From contig ML769628.1 in assembly GCA_009733575.1 (NCBI GenBank), positions 39,728-103,727 on the forward strand: a DNA stretch of 64,000 bases, read 5' to 3'. The notes beneath the pieces are model-generated. The model had not been told where the DNA came from. It did no database searches and saw nothing but the letters and a program-made list of their open reading frames with translations. Made by a program: the position numbers and the translations under genes. The stretch comes from Gymnopus androsaceus JB14. Taxonomy: Eukaryota > Basidiomycota > Agaricomycetes > Agaricales > Omphalotaceae. Of the stretch, positions 45,418 to 56,693 are shown in pieces; position 1 is the stretch's first letter; each line of letters opens with the position of its first letter.

Positions 45418-48079
45418 ATGCAGCCTTCGACATACGATATTCAGCGTGAAGTGGAGGCTCTGAGGGATATTCGAAGGCGATCGACGACCCCAGGAGCGCT
45501 GGCCATTGATCCTGATTTACCCAATCAGACTTCCCCGACGTCGACGTCGAGCTACTGGTCAGGAGTCGATGATTCCTCGAATAGCTCCAATGAAGACAGC
45601 AGCAGCAGCACTGGCCACACTACAGAAGAAACCGACGTTCCTACAGACGATCCTTTCCATCTTTTCTGGGTTCCAGCCAGTGTACATCCTGAAATCGCTC
45701 CTGCAGAATTTCGCGAATTCCTCAGGGAACATTCTCGCTCTCCCCCGCCTTCAGATGGCTCTACTGTCAGCAGATCTTCGTCCCTTTCTTCCTCGGGTCT
45801 CGATAGGAAAAAATCCATGCTCAGTCGTCAGTACAGACCCTCGGAAAATGACGGCGTCGGAGAACATGAGGAACGAATAGTGCCTCTTAGTAGAAATCGG
45901 AGCACCCGCTACGGCAACCAGGGCCCTCAGCTTACCATAAGCGATCTCCAAAAGCTCGAAGAACTGGCAGAGGAAGCCTCTGAGAGCGATGATCCGTCGA
46001 AATTGAGGAACATTCTCCGAAGAAGTCTTAGTCTCAATGTATCGCCAACTGGTGAGTGATTCCATTGTTATCCTCAAATCCCTATTAAAATCTTCCATAA
46101 AGCCATAGAAAATATGAAGAATATCCCAGACATGGGCGACGAGGCCGACGTTCCTATCATCATTCCTCCCCGTGGCCAGATCCTGAAACGAACCCGTCGT
46201 ACCCAAATTCGAAAAAAGCCTGGTCTGCCTTCCAGACGTGGTCCTCGCTCAGCTACTGCACCTACAGACCCTGGACTTCCAGACCGTACCTCTCTTGATC
46301 AATCATCTAGCGACCACGGTGAACTAGAACTCGAGGTCAGGTCCAGGGTACTATCCAATGAATTTCTACCGAGACCGGATTCGTTCAGTGAAGAGGCTTC
46401 CATTTACGATGCATACGTTAATGAGCCCGAGGACGAGACCACGATTGTCGTGACTGCATCTCCTCCTCCACAAGAGGATAACCCAGAACCTCCACAGGAA
46501 ACACCCGTGGAACCAGCCCCTTCACATCAACCCGAAGCTGATATGCTTCACCATCCTCAGCCACAGCGGCTTTTGTCGCCGCAGGTTGCTTCTGAACCCT
46601 CGCCACCTTCACGCACTCCTTCCCCTTCCGAATCTCCGATTCCCGAACCAACTTCATCTCCGCCATCCTTCCTTTCCGGTCCTCCACCATCCCAACCACA
46701 TCAACAACATCGAAAGGAAAAGGACAAGAAAGGTCTCTTTGGGAAATGGGGGTCAGACAAGAGTGGAAAGAAGGGCAAGGATCACAACAGGAGTGAATCC
46801 AACGATCGCGCGGACAAGGAAAAGGAAAAAGACTCTGGGTTTTTCGGATCTCTTTTCGGTGGAAAGAAGAGTAAGGATGCAGACAGTTCAAGCTCCTACA
46901 GCCTCGGGTGCTCATGCCTCCGGGCGAGAGGCTGCTCAGGCACTCCTGGGAGCTAGCAAAAGTTCGAAAAGCTACCAACCACCTCCCTCTCCAGGTGCTC
47001 AGGCTATCAACAATTATTCGCGTTATCCCATCCACGTCGAACGCGCCATCTACCGACTCAGTCATATTAAATTGGCTAATCCGCGGCGACCGCTTTATGA
47101 GCAGGTTTTGATTAGTAATCTGATGTTCTGGTACTTGGGGGTGATCAACAAGGCTCAGGCCCCGCAGGCCAATGGGCAAGCGGGTGCTGCTGCGAATGGA
47201 AGTGGAACGGACAAGGAACAGGAGGAAAAGGAGCGGCTGGAAGCAGAGCAGAGGGAGAAGGAACGGCTGGAACAAGAGAAACAGGAGCGGGAACAGCGGG
47301 AACTACGAGAAAGGGAGATGGAACTGAAGAAGCAGAGGGAAGTATCGCCAAAACGTGGTCCGTTGACCAAGCCGCCGCCCATGGGTACACCTGGAGGTAG
47401 AAGGGCTGAGATACCCATCAAAGGTCCTCAGTATGATTTGCAGCATCGGGAGTTGGAGCAGCAAGCGTATGGTGGTTATAATAGCGGATATTCCGGAGTG
47501 GGACCGATACCACAACAACAGAATATGCCTCAGGGAAGACGGTCTCCTGCTCAGAGTCAACGAGCTCCGCCATCTCCGCAAGGTGCTCCGCGGCTTGTAC
47601 AACCTCCAGAATCACAATCTTCAGAGCCCTTTTACTATTCGCCGGATATGATCCAAAATCAGCCACCCCAGCAAATGATGTATCCACAGCAGCATCAGCA
47701 GCAGCAGCGGTTGCCTCCAGGTGCGATGCCTCCGATAGACCAGTCTAGTTGGTCAGCTCCTGGTTCTCCGAGGCAGCATACAAGCTCGCCACCTCCAAGT
47801 CCACAAGCCCGCTCACGGTCCCCGCCAAACTTCAACCAGTATGGTAATAACATGATGGCTGGTGGAGGTCGGGCACCTGGACGGTCATTATCAGCGACAG
47901 CGGTTCCTTCAGCGCCCAACGTGAACGGCAAGTTACGCAAGGGAACGAGTGCTCATGCAGTCGTGCCAAAAGGTAGACCACGAACGCCTGAAAGTCAACA
48001 ACATGCATATCAGGCGAATGGTACATCGGAAGAAGAAGACGTGCCACTGGCTGTTTTTCAGCAGCAGCGAAGACGATAA
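45418..48079 (+). CDS. ZDS1: Zds-family regulator of PP2A/mitotic exit, one frameshift
   Basis: The true start is the ATG at 45418 (MQPSTYDIQREVEALRDIRR). The N-terminal Zds block DPFHLFWVPASVHPEIAPAE and the C-terminal Zds_C block YPIHVERAIYRLSHIKLANP followed by RRPLYEQVLISNLMFWYL identify the family. Yeast Zds1/2 bind PP2A-Cdc55 and promote Cdc14 release and mitotic entry. The middle is disordered and Pro/Ser-rich. After Zds_C come a Glu/Arg coiled coil and a Gln/Pro-rich tail. Intron 46052-46102 is clean. Near 46885 (GGKKSKDADSS) the frame must shift by +1 to reach VQAPTASGAHASGREAAQAL. No intron of usable size fits, so a one-base insertion or assembly error is likely. Confidence 0.8.
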
Positions 48080-49140
48080 AATTTGTTGTATGTACGTCAC
48101 AATTTACTTTTATTGTATTGCTCTGTAAGCCCTTATCTTCCTCTTCACCTAGCTTTCCTTTTTTCCCTTCGATCTTTGTATTCTGTCTTTTTGTCTGCTT
48201 TTCAGCATCTAGATTACAATATGAGTGGAATTTTCCGTCGTCATCATCGTACTTTTTTTTTTTTAATGTTATCTGCCACCGTCGCTTTCTATTCTTCCTT
48301 CTTATATACTACCGCGTCGCCTCAACCAACATCTTGACGACTTTCTTTCTTTGTAACATCCCCCCCCGTTCCGTCCCGTCCCCAACTGCTTACCTCTCGC
48401 ATCGCACTTGCTATGATGAACACTTTTTTTTCAATTCTTTTCCCCTATTTCCCCCCGCACCTTTCTTTCTTACGCTTCATGTCTTTCACCAACTCTCCCC
48501 CACTTGTCTGTCTCTTGTTAAATCAGGAACTGGCAATCATTATCATGGACTTTGAAACAAATTGTAATTAAATCAACATCGACGACGACGAAGACGATGA
48601 TGAACGAACGAACGAACGAATACAAATATGATCACGAACACGAACATTGACATTTAGCAGAAAGTACATACGTATGATACGATACGATACTTAATCTGGG
48701 GGTACGCTGGACACTGTCGCTTTTTTTAATTATTTCGTTCTTCTTCTGCAATTGCTGCTAAATACTTTTGTATATCAAGGTTTTTCTTTTATTTCTTTCT
48801 TTTTTCTTGAAAGTTCGTTCGCCTTGTCTCTTTCTCTCTTATCACAATTCCATTTATCCATTCATCCATCTACCTACAATACCCGGCTTTGATTCCCTTT
48901 TACATTCTATCTAATGTATGTACTCGCAACAAAATGTTTTTTCGTTCACGTACTGTAAGTCGAGTCGTCCCGACGCTTGTTCAAACAAATTATAGTTCTC
49001 ATCAAGTTCACAAAGTGACTGAGTGGACGCAAACGATAATATAAATGTCCGTCCTAGTCCTGAGCGTCGTTCATGTAGAATTTAAATATTTAAATACTTA
49101 TAACGCCTTATAACACGCGTACAGATGGAATCAATAATGA
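48080..49140. other. Zds 3' flank, pyrimidine-rich, with (GAAC)n
   Basis: Long C/T-rich stretches, then a short tetranucleotide run (GAAC about five times, 48602-48620). From about 48840 the sequence is duplicated at 50140-50400. No gene is seen. Confidence 0.55.
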
Positions 49141-49400
49141 GTACTAGTGTTCCTACGAACGTGGATTCTTAAGAGAGGGGTTCAATATACTATATGGGAT
49201 AGAACCGAAAGAACACGTACTGGGGACGGTCTGGAGGAACGTAAGTACCTATTCGTCGTAGGACACCGCAGTAAGCGCATTTCTTTATACGATCGGTACT
49301 ATTTGAGGCCCGAGAGGAGGCAGTTACCAACATCTGTGCTTCCAAACGGGAAGCTTTAGCAGATTTGGCCAAAAGGAAAAAGAACCTAGTTGATTGGTAC
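49080..49400. repeat. Diverged repeat block, copy A
   Basis: Related to 53730-54060 (B) and 54990-55350 (C). Shared landmarks are GTTCATG(T/C)AGAATTTAA, ACGTACTGGGGACG, a GTAAGTAC donor-like site, and CAGATT(T/A)GGCC near the end. The conserved donor hints at a former gene on the plus strand, but no copy has an intact frame. Confidence 0.55.
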
Positions 49401-49433
49401 GATTCTCCAATGACATGAGCCACAGTCAGAATC

Positions 49434-49580
49434 GGGCAAAGCACAGAGTATCTGGAGATGATGGAGAAATACATGATGAAAAGTTGCGTTTATTGATTAA
49501 ACCCAACTTTTCATCATGCCCTTCTTTCATCGTCAGCGCCCCCGGGGCCGTAAGTACTCTGTGCAGGCGCTCCCGAGTCC
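49434..49580. repeat. Fold-back element, copy A
   Basis: Imperfect inverted repeat about 145 bp long. The inner arms are GATGAAAAGTTG and its complement, and the outer parts are GCACAGAGTAT and its complement. A second copy lies at 54100-54240 downstream of block B, so the fold-back is part of the duplicated unit. Confidence 0.7.
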
Positions 49581-50139
49581 CTTCCCTTCATTGTGATGAC
49601 TCGTGCAGTAAGTAACTGCAGTTCAGTGAAATGAACTCGAAAATGGACGCGGAGAGTAGAGAGTAAAGTCTGAGTGTGGTGTGTCGAGCGAATGGGAGTA
49701 AGAAAGTAAAGACCAAGGCCCTTATATAGGTCCGGTGAAAAAGCTATCCACGTATATGCGGGTAAACGTTAACTCCTTGCGACATTTCCAATTTATTTTG
49801 GAGGTAACCATATATAGAATGTAACCGGTAGTGTGGGCAGGAGGCGCAGGGTCGCGTTGCGCGGCAGTGAAGTTCGGATTTTTGAAATATATGTTTATAG
49901 ACTCTACTCGGAGAGCCATGTTGCAGTAGTGTCAATCCGACGCGCTCACAGTTCCTGGGTATTGGAGGTACGTTTATATTGCTCCTTGGTTAGCTCCTTG
50001 GGATAGCTTTGCTTGGAGTACATGAAACGGATAACGATATAGACCGAAGTTTTGTTTTTAAGGGGCAGGCCCGGAACAGCACCTAAGTATATTACAGGTG
50101 GAAGTTTCGTTTCATTTCTAGCCACTGCTAGCGCTTTTG
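49581..50139. other. Intergenic, nothing recognised
   Basis: Partly repeated at 54270-54600 (GGTCCGGT(G/T)AAAAAGCTATCCACGTATA). No gene is seen. Confidence 0.45.
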
Positions 50140-50460
50140 GTTGCAGGACTCTCTTTCTTTCTTATCCCAATTCCATTCATCCATCTACAATACGGTATAC
50201 CCAGCTTTGATTACCTTTTACATTCTATCTAATGTATGTACTCGCAACAAAATATTTTCGTTCACGTACTACGTCGAATTGTCCCGACGCTTGTTTAAAC
50301 AAATTATCGCTCTAACGGTCTAAAACATGTGAAGAACGGTGTGGGCGCAAACATACTTATCTGTTAGTCCTGAGCACCTGAACATTGTTCATGTAGATGT
50401 AGGATATAAGATGTAGATTTAACGGGTATAAATGGAACGGATTCGAATCAATACTAGTTA
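50140..50460. repeat. Duplicate of the Zds 3' flank
   Basis: Matches 48840-49150 over about 300 bp, for example the shared words ATCTAATGTATGTACTCGCA and GTCCCGACGCTTGTT. Scattered substitutions and small indels separate the two. Confidence 0.75.
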
Positions 50461-50700
50461 AAGGCAGTATATTGACATGGAAGGTCGTCCACCGTGACTC
50501 GGGTCCAAACTCTGAAAGAGAAATACCAAAGTGAACATTGCAACGCAGCAATGTGCCAGGATGAGGCTGAAGCTTACATCGTTCGGGCACCTGCCCTTGC
50601 CTTCCTCTATAGTACAGTAGAGCACATGGATTACTGCTGGGTAGAACAAAATACCTAGAAGTGATATTGCTGAGGCTTCTGCTCCGTGCAGTTGACCTTT

Positions 50701-51070
50701 CTAATAAGTAATCCCAGTGTCAAACAACTCGTCGGATCCGGGTTTCTTCTTCCACACGGTTCTGGTCCTAGCATCACAAATCCCCTTCTTTTCGTTCGTC
50801 TCGATCCACTCTTTCACCTTGTCTGCTGTTCCTGGCAGACATCTCTTCGCGCCAGGGAATTGCAAGATTTCTTCAGGGGTGTAGCCTTCTGGTGCATAGT
50901 AGCTATGATAGTTGAGCTTTCGGTTTGTGAACCTTACAATGTGGACGTCGGGAGGGGGATCGTGCCTGACTCTCCAGTCTTTAAAGTTCTGAATGGATAG
51001 GTTATTAGGCGAATTGATGAGGGTAAAAACTGACTTTAATGACCGGGGACGATGAGTTCATGGTCGACAT
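50701..51070 (-). CDS. Small two-exon hypothetical protein, 107 residues
   Basis: Exon 1 (51035-51070) reads MSTMNSSSPVIK. A 46-nt intron with a GTCAGT donor and a TTCAG acceptor follows. Exon 2 (50701-50988) starts NFKDWRVRHDPPPDVHIV and continues LNYHSYYAPEGYTPEEILQF, PGAKRCLPGTADKVKEWIE, ending GSDELFDTGITY with a TAG. Coordinates give exactly 108 codons. Composition and the absence of stops over 288 bp look like real coding sequence. I do not recognise the family. There is no signal peptide or membrane segment, so it is probably soluble and intracellular. It lies between repeat blocks and may be a remnant of a larger gene. Confidence 0.55.
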
Positions 51071-51236
51071 TCGACGAGGATTAAGGAGGACCCTGGGGAG
51101 TCGGTGCATGATGGGCGTTAACGGTGAAGCTAGGAAGGCCCAGATCACCAGCCCGGCAATTACACCCGTAGGTCACCATCTTCGATGCCACAATTTCATC
51201 TGATTTGCACTGTTTGCACTGATTCATTCTGACAGA

Positions 51237-51437
51237 AAGGCGTCTGAGTTTATTGAGTGGATGATTGCAAATAGGACCACTGTCGCTTCTATCCCAGCAG
51301 GACTGTTCAGCGGCGAAAGTGGCACTGAACCTCATTTGGTGCACTCTCGTCAACTTGCCGGGAAGACCTTGGGAGATCTCATACGCAAGGCTAAAATCCC
51401 ATACAAGGGTTGGACGCCGGTCAATGATTTTAGCTGA
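51237..51437 (+). other. Unassigned open frame, possible exon
   Basis: Starting just after an acceptor-like GACAG, the plus strand reads ASEFIEWMIANRTTVASIPA then GLFSGESGTEPHLVHSRQLA and ends PYKGWTPVNDFS with a TGA. No upstream exon could be joined in phase. The minus strand is also open here (51081-51488), so the coding strand is uncertain. Confidence 0.3.
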
Positions 51438-52005
51438 AGTATTCAGAGTATGGGTCAGAAAATGTGGCTGGGACGGCATATGTTTCACTTAAGAATCAAG
51501 TGCAGGAAGATATTACCTGGAAGATTTTTTCCTCTGTGTACACCTTTCTGGGAACCATATGCCGTTCGTCCAAGAAGAGATAGCTTTGTTTTCGCCTTCT
51601 CTTTCTCTTCTCCTCCATCTACAGTACCCAGATTTGATAACCTCCAGCAGTAGTGGCAGCGGTCCTTCTCCAACTCCAATAAAGCTTTCATAGCCATCGA
51701 CCCCACCGAAACATTTGAATCCGCATCGTAATAACTTATTGTTGAGGTTGACTCTAGAGATTTTTTGAAGACTAAAAAAGGTTGTTAATAACACTGTAGT
51801 GTCGATGAAATTTTTTCACCACTGCTGGCTACTCCAGAGTCCAGCATCCTAGCTCAGAGGAGAGCCTGTTTCGCGAACAAAACTCGAGATTAAGCGATAA
51901 CATATAACAGTAAAATGGAAGAACAAGATAAATTACAGAGCTCGAAATGGTTTATGACGATGCAAGCGTTTGGAAGTACCTGTTCAGCTGCTAGGTCAAT
52001 CTTAT
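51438..52005. other. Intergenic, nothing recognised
   Basis: No supported coding sequence. This is the 3' flank of the kinase-like pseudogene. Confidence 0.45.
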
Positions 52006-52933
52006 CTAGGCAAACAAAAAGCTGTCAGACTTACCTACGTCGTTTCTGTGGAATGGAACCAGGAAATAAGATGCGGACACAATGGCGTTGACATCCGAAT
52101 CGTCTGATTGAGGATACTTGACATGTCGGGCCACCGCCCGAGGGAAGCCGTCAAGTTCCTTCATCATCGCGACAGCGAAAAATGACGGAGGCAAGAAGCA
52201 CGCGAAACGAAAGTCGAGTGCGACTACGGTACCATCCGGAAGCCTCTTGAAATTGCCGGGTTCTATATCACAAGGGCAGAGGAAAAGGCCATTGCTGGCA
52301 TCGGCCACCAAGTTAACACGTTTAGAGACTTCCATCATCCTAAGGATCTACTGTGGTCATAAGTTACCCAGGATAAGTAAAAACTAAAGCTCATGATCAC
52401 TTACACCGTTTACATGACTCTGTAGGTCCTCGGTCGTCTTATATCTGATAGGGGATACACCGTCGACAAAGAACCCGTGTGCGACACGACCTCCGCCAAC
52501 ATGTCCGGGTGCAGAGCTTGGACCTCTGACGCTAATAAGCGTCTGGACAGCCTGTGCCACCATCTCATAGTCTTCGAATATGCAATTAGGGGCGTCGATG
52601 TACTCCATAACAATGTATCCGGTGGTCCAAGTGAAGTGGGTTTTCGAGCAATAGTGAGAGGCCATGAAATAGGCATAGACCCGAGGGGCCCTCACGTTGG
52701 CCTCAGGCATGGCATTGAGCTGCTTTGCAACCCAGTCTTGGGTCAATGCCTCTTCGATCGGGAGCTCAGGGCGATACTTCACCCAGGCGATACTTCACCC
52801 AGGCGATGATAGGCCCTCCGGGCTCAGTGAACAAGGAGATTCCAGGGAGATGTCCAGCCTCTTGGCACATGGCTACGATCCGGTCCTGAGCCGGTAGATT
52901 GTCGTTGGGGAGAAATCCATAGGACGAGGTCAT
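52006..52933 (-). pseudogene. Aminoglycoside-phosphotransferase-like kinase, 16-bp duplication
   Basis: From the ATG at 52933 the frame reads MTSSYGFLPNDNLPAQDRIV ... GGPIIAWVKYR. It then shifts because GATACTTCACCCAGGC is present twice in tandem (52773-52788 and 52789-52804). Past the duplication the correct frame continues PELPIEEALTQDWVAKQLNA, TGYIVMEYIDAPN and SAPGHVGGGRVAHGFF. The last exon (52006-52347) carries PCDIEPGNFKRLPDGTVVAL and DFRFACFLPPSF. The pattern (VMEYID, D-x4-N, then DF) is the APH/choline-kinase-like fold common in basidiomycete accessory genes. The intron (52348-52404) fits in phase. The exact 16-bp duplication suggests a recent replication-slippage event. Confidence 0.75.
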
Positions 52934-53729
52934 GGTGACTAGCAGAAGGTAAGTGAGTTTGTACGGATAGGTGTGAAGGAAGCAGGCTATGTGGAAGAAG
53001 GGCTAGAGAAGAAGAGCTAGAAACGTATGATGTGATTCAACATGGACTGACGATGAGAGAAGTGCAATACGGCGGACGTGATCCCTCGGCAATGGCCTAA
53101 ATAAGCGCTTGCCACCAGTATATATGGCAAACTGGTAAACTAGTTGCAAACAAGCTGTGAATGGTTAGGGCGTAGATAAAGACAATGTATTGGTTTAGCT
53201 GGTACGGAGCTGTTACGGAGCAACGAGAGCTCGTAAGTAAGAATATCAATAGTAAGTAAAGAGCTAAAGGGGCTGTTGCTTCGAGTCCGAGATTAGTAAT
53301 GTTACCAAGAACGGAACCTAACTATTAGATGCTTGGAAATTCACCATACATGCGTATGAATTGGCGACAAGTTACTTGGACCTACATACCATACAGTACA
53401 CTACATAGTTACCACTGGCAGTTATTGGTGCTCTCGGGCACGTTTCATTCCTTGCTACTCATAAGTTACCAGCACAATCATTTATTATCCATAGACACAT
53501 AGGGGACTCGATGCGTAGGAAACCAGTAGCGTATTGGTAGCGTATTGAGACACAAAAGGGAGACAATTTCCCTACTTCTCAATATAATTATTCCCCAGCT
53601 CGCGAACAACTTCGATTAGCCCTCTCGAACCCAAAGCACGTCCTCATCTCACACGAGACCTAGCTTTACAGCACTACTTGTGTAAGAAGCCAAACCTAAA
53701 GGTTCTGCAATAACGCTTTATAGCACAGG
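52934..53729. other. Intergenic, nothing recognised
   Basis: AT-rich promoter-side sequence of the kinase-like gene, without a supported reading frame. Confidence 0.45.
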
Positions 53730-54060
53730 TGCAAATCAACAATGAGAATGAGTACTACTCACTATGGATGACAAGAGCAAAATAAGCAATTTCCTATGAA
53801 CGTGGATTCTTCAGAGAGGAGCTCAGTATACTATATACTAGTATAGGATAAAACGAAAAGAACACATACTTGGGACGGTCTGTAGGAACGTAAGCACTTA
53901 CTCGTAGTAGGATACCGCAGTAAGCACATTTCATTGGTACTATCTGAGGCCCGAGAGGATGCAGTTAACATCTGTGTTGCTTCCCCGTCAAGTAAACGGG
54001 AAGGTTTAGCAGATTAGGCCAAAAGGAATGCCCAAGTCCATATGCATGTTGATTGGAGTA
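53730..54060. repeat. Diverged repeat block, copy B
   Basis: Counterpart of 49080-49400: CTATGAACGTGGATTCTT, ATACTATATACTAG, GGGACGGTCTG and the GTAAGCAC site are recognisable, with about one change in six or seven bases. Confidence 0.55.
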
Positions 54061-54099
54061 CTATTCTCTTTGGGTCACAAGTAAATCAAAAAATCAAAA

Positions 54100-54240
54100 G
54101 TCGGCGCCTGCACAGAGTATCTGAAGATGGTGGAGAAGTACATGATGAAAAGTTGCGTTCATTGATTAAACCCAACTTTTCATCATGCCCTTCTTCCATC
54201 GTCAGCGCCGCCATACTCTGCGCAGGCGCAGCCTTCGCTT
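54100..54240. repeat. Fold-back element, copy B
   Basis: Inverted repeat with outer arms GGCGCCTGCACAGAGTAT against the complement of ATACTCTGCGCAGGCGC, and inner arms GATGAAAAGTTG / CAACTTTTCATC. The pairing is better preserved than in copy A. Confidence 0.72.
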
Positions 54241-54989
54241 TGCCTAGTACTAGATATGAACGACAGTAATGGGTTTCGAAAGGCAAGCCCGAGTTATTGG
54301 TTCCATAGAATGAACGCGCCATGCGAGCGAATAAGACGTAGTGAGATGATGGGGGTCAGAAAGCAAGGTATGTTGAAGGTAGGTCCGGTTAAAAAGCTAT
54401 CCACGTATACGGGTAACGTTAAATAACTCCTTGCGGCATTTCCAGTTTGTTTCCAAATCCTGTACTACAATAAGCTAACCAGATATATAAGTAGCTATGT
54501 AGGTGGGATTCACGTGCAGGGGCATCGCGTTGCGTGGCAGCTAAAAGTCCGAAAAGTAGGTTTGTAGAGAGCCATGGTGTGTGTCTGAGGATAACTGAGG
54601 TAAACACAACGACACACGGAATCACGGATGGACACCTCGGAGGTCACTGCAAAGTGAACTTAGAGGGATGATATAAGAAAAGAGACGAAGTATTCTATCA
54701 GATTCTATCGGATCCGCCGAAAACAGCTCCAGGCAAACTTTGAAAAACTTTCGATGCCTTTATATGACTTTACTCCTTCAGACGAAGGAGGAAGGAAGGA
54801 CGGAATTTGAAGGCTTTGAGGCATAGCTTGCTTTTCTAATTTCCGATTGGTGGTTAGGCACCCAGCGAGGGCCCAGAGTGGATAAACCTACCTCTTGAGA
54901 TGGAAGTGTAGAAGTACGTCGATTACTAGATAGAATAGCGCTACGATCTTGCTCTTTGGTGGGCGATGCAAATGTATTTAGTTTCTCCG
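54241..54989. other. Intergenic, nothing recognised
   Basis: Contains the partner of 49690-49930. No supported gene. Confidence 0.45.
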
Positions 54990-55400
54990 TTCAAGTCCTG
55001 ACCATTGTTCATGCAGAATTTAATAAATATAACAGGATTACAAAGGGGAGGAATCGATAATGACCAGCACTACTATGGTTGGTAACACTGAACAGTAAAC
55101 TTGAAGCGGTATATCCTACGTACGTGGAGTGGTTAAAGAGAGGCTTCAATATGACGAAAACACGTACTGGGGACGTTTTGGAGCACGTAAGTACTCAGAC
55201 TTCAGAGTGGAACACCACAGCGCGCGCATTTCTTTTTACGATCGGTGCTATAAGTAGGCGGAGGAGAGTTCAGTTAGCTTTCATTCTTCACCGTCGAAGG
55301 AACGGAAGGATTCCCTACAATAAGCAGATTAGGCCGATTGGAAAAAGTAGAACGGCCGTAATGATTCCACCTGGAAAACGTAGAGTGAGATAAAGAATCC
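54990..55400. repeat. Diverged repeat block, copy C
   Basis: Third copy of the block at 49080 and 53730. It has the longest plus-strand frame (55079-55393), reading VEWLKRGFNMTKTRTGDVLE before the donor-like GTAAGTAC, but no homologous open frame survives in A or B. Confidence 0.5.
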
Positions 55401-56115
55401 CCACCCAAGGGAATCACTTACAGGTTCCGTATTTGGTCTCGACGTCGTGGTTTCCTTTAGCACATTCGTTCAACACTGTAAATGAGAATATACCGGGTCA
55501 GGACTGCAGGTTGTAGATCCGTACACAGAAGAAACGTACGTTGAGCTTGGTATTCGGTAGCCATTTGAGAAGACGGTGGAAAGATGAAAGTAGAGAGAGA
55601 GAGAGAGAGAGAAATCAGACGAAGGAGGGTAAATGTTTGGATAAGGCAGGTAAAGCGACGAAATATACTTCATAGGATCGAACTCACTCTGGTTAAATAA
55701 GCTCTGGACTGAATGCATACCCATATACCGTATACCATACTATTAAAAAACCAGGATCAGCGCTCGTGTCTGTCGCAATACCCATTCAAATTTCAAGCCT
55801 TTGCTATAGCACAATATCATCTGTAAAAACGAGCCACAGAGCCACCTCGGGCGCTGCGATATCAAAGTTTTTCGTCGCCGGTTTAGTTTGGGCGTACTTG
55901 ATTGAATCACTCACATCCACGTTAATTGTTTATAACCGTTAAAGCAGGCTGACAGCTGATGCTTGTCTATACTAGTACTGTAGACACGTATTCAGAAAGT
56001 TATGTAGCGTGTTAGTCTGGAGAAAATCAAGCAATACCAGCGCGTACCTATATATAGATACATAGATTCTTATAGTGTGTCCGGTTCGTTGAGCGCGTTC
56101 AGAAGATCCTACGCA
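55401..56115. repeat. Gene-free stretch with (GA)n microsatellite
   Basis: The run of GA dinucleotides at 55592-55612 is the only clear feature. No gene is seen. Confidence 0.55.
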
Positions 56116-56535
56116 TCATAGCCAGTATTCAATCAACCAGGGCAGTAATTGCGCTCCAAGTACTTTACATAGCAGTAATACTTGAGGATTGACTCGATTG
56201 ACTCGGTTGAACTGGATCTGGCGCGCATGCCCAGTCTCAAATACAGCTAGGCAACTCGGTTTACGGTAGGACGCAAGAGAAGGAGCTGGTTGGATGCATC
56301 TTGGGATCGTACCGTGGCTCGTACGGTGTTTTCTTAGCAATAAGAACCTGTAAATCCGTGAATATTCCTGGGATTGATTCAGCAGATAGCCCGGCGTCGT
56401 GCCTTTATCACACCATAAATCTTCTCTTGAATGGGAACAACGATTCGGAAAAGATATGACCGGTGGGCAGACTGTGGTTCCTGCGCGCGCCGCTGTCGCT
56501 GCCAATATCGGGCAGTAAAATTCAGTGAAACGCAT
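56116..56535 (-). CDS. Hypothetical protein, 139 codons, weak
   Basis: A single open frame starts MRFTEFYCPILAATAARAGT, which could be a weak signal peptide. Its remainder is Cys-, Arg- and Leu-rich with no recognised domain. No intron or promoter supports it. It may be a chance open frame. Confidence 0.25.
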   Translation of the reverse strand: MRFTEFYCPILAATAARAGTTVCPPVISFPNRCSHSREDLWCDKGTTPGYLLNQSQEYSRIYRFLLLRKHRTSHGTIPRCIQPAPSLASYRKPSCLAVFETGHARQIQFNRVNRVNPQVLLLCKVLGAQLLPWLIEYWL

Positions 56536-56693
56536 TGTCTAGATGCGACTTGGACTGTCTTGGAAATTGGAAGTTGGCACGTAAAGATTTTGATGTGGAG
56601 TCAGTTGAACATTGTATCATGTATGAAGTCCTATAACAAAGCGTATGCATAGCGTTCCGTATCCACAATAAGTACATTCATTCACCTGCAGTA

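Noticed and set aside
46874..46890. Mini-intron to explain the Zds frame change
   Set aside because: The only GT...AG pair that fixes the frame would be 12 nt long, far below any spliceosomal intron.
52006..52034. Further exon after the kinase-like frame
   Set aside because: The putative intron would be only 29 nt. The in-frame TAG at 52006 is the simpler end.
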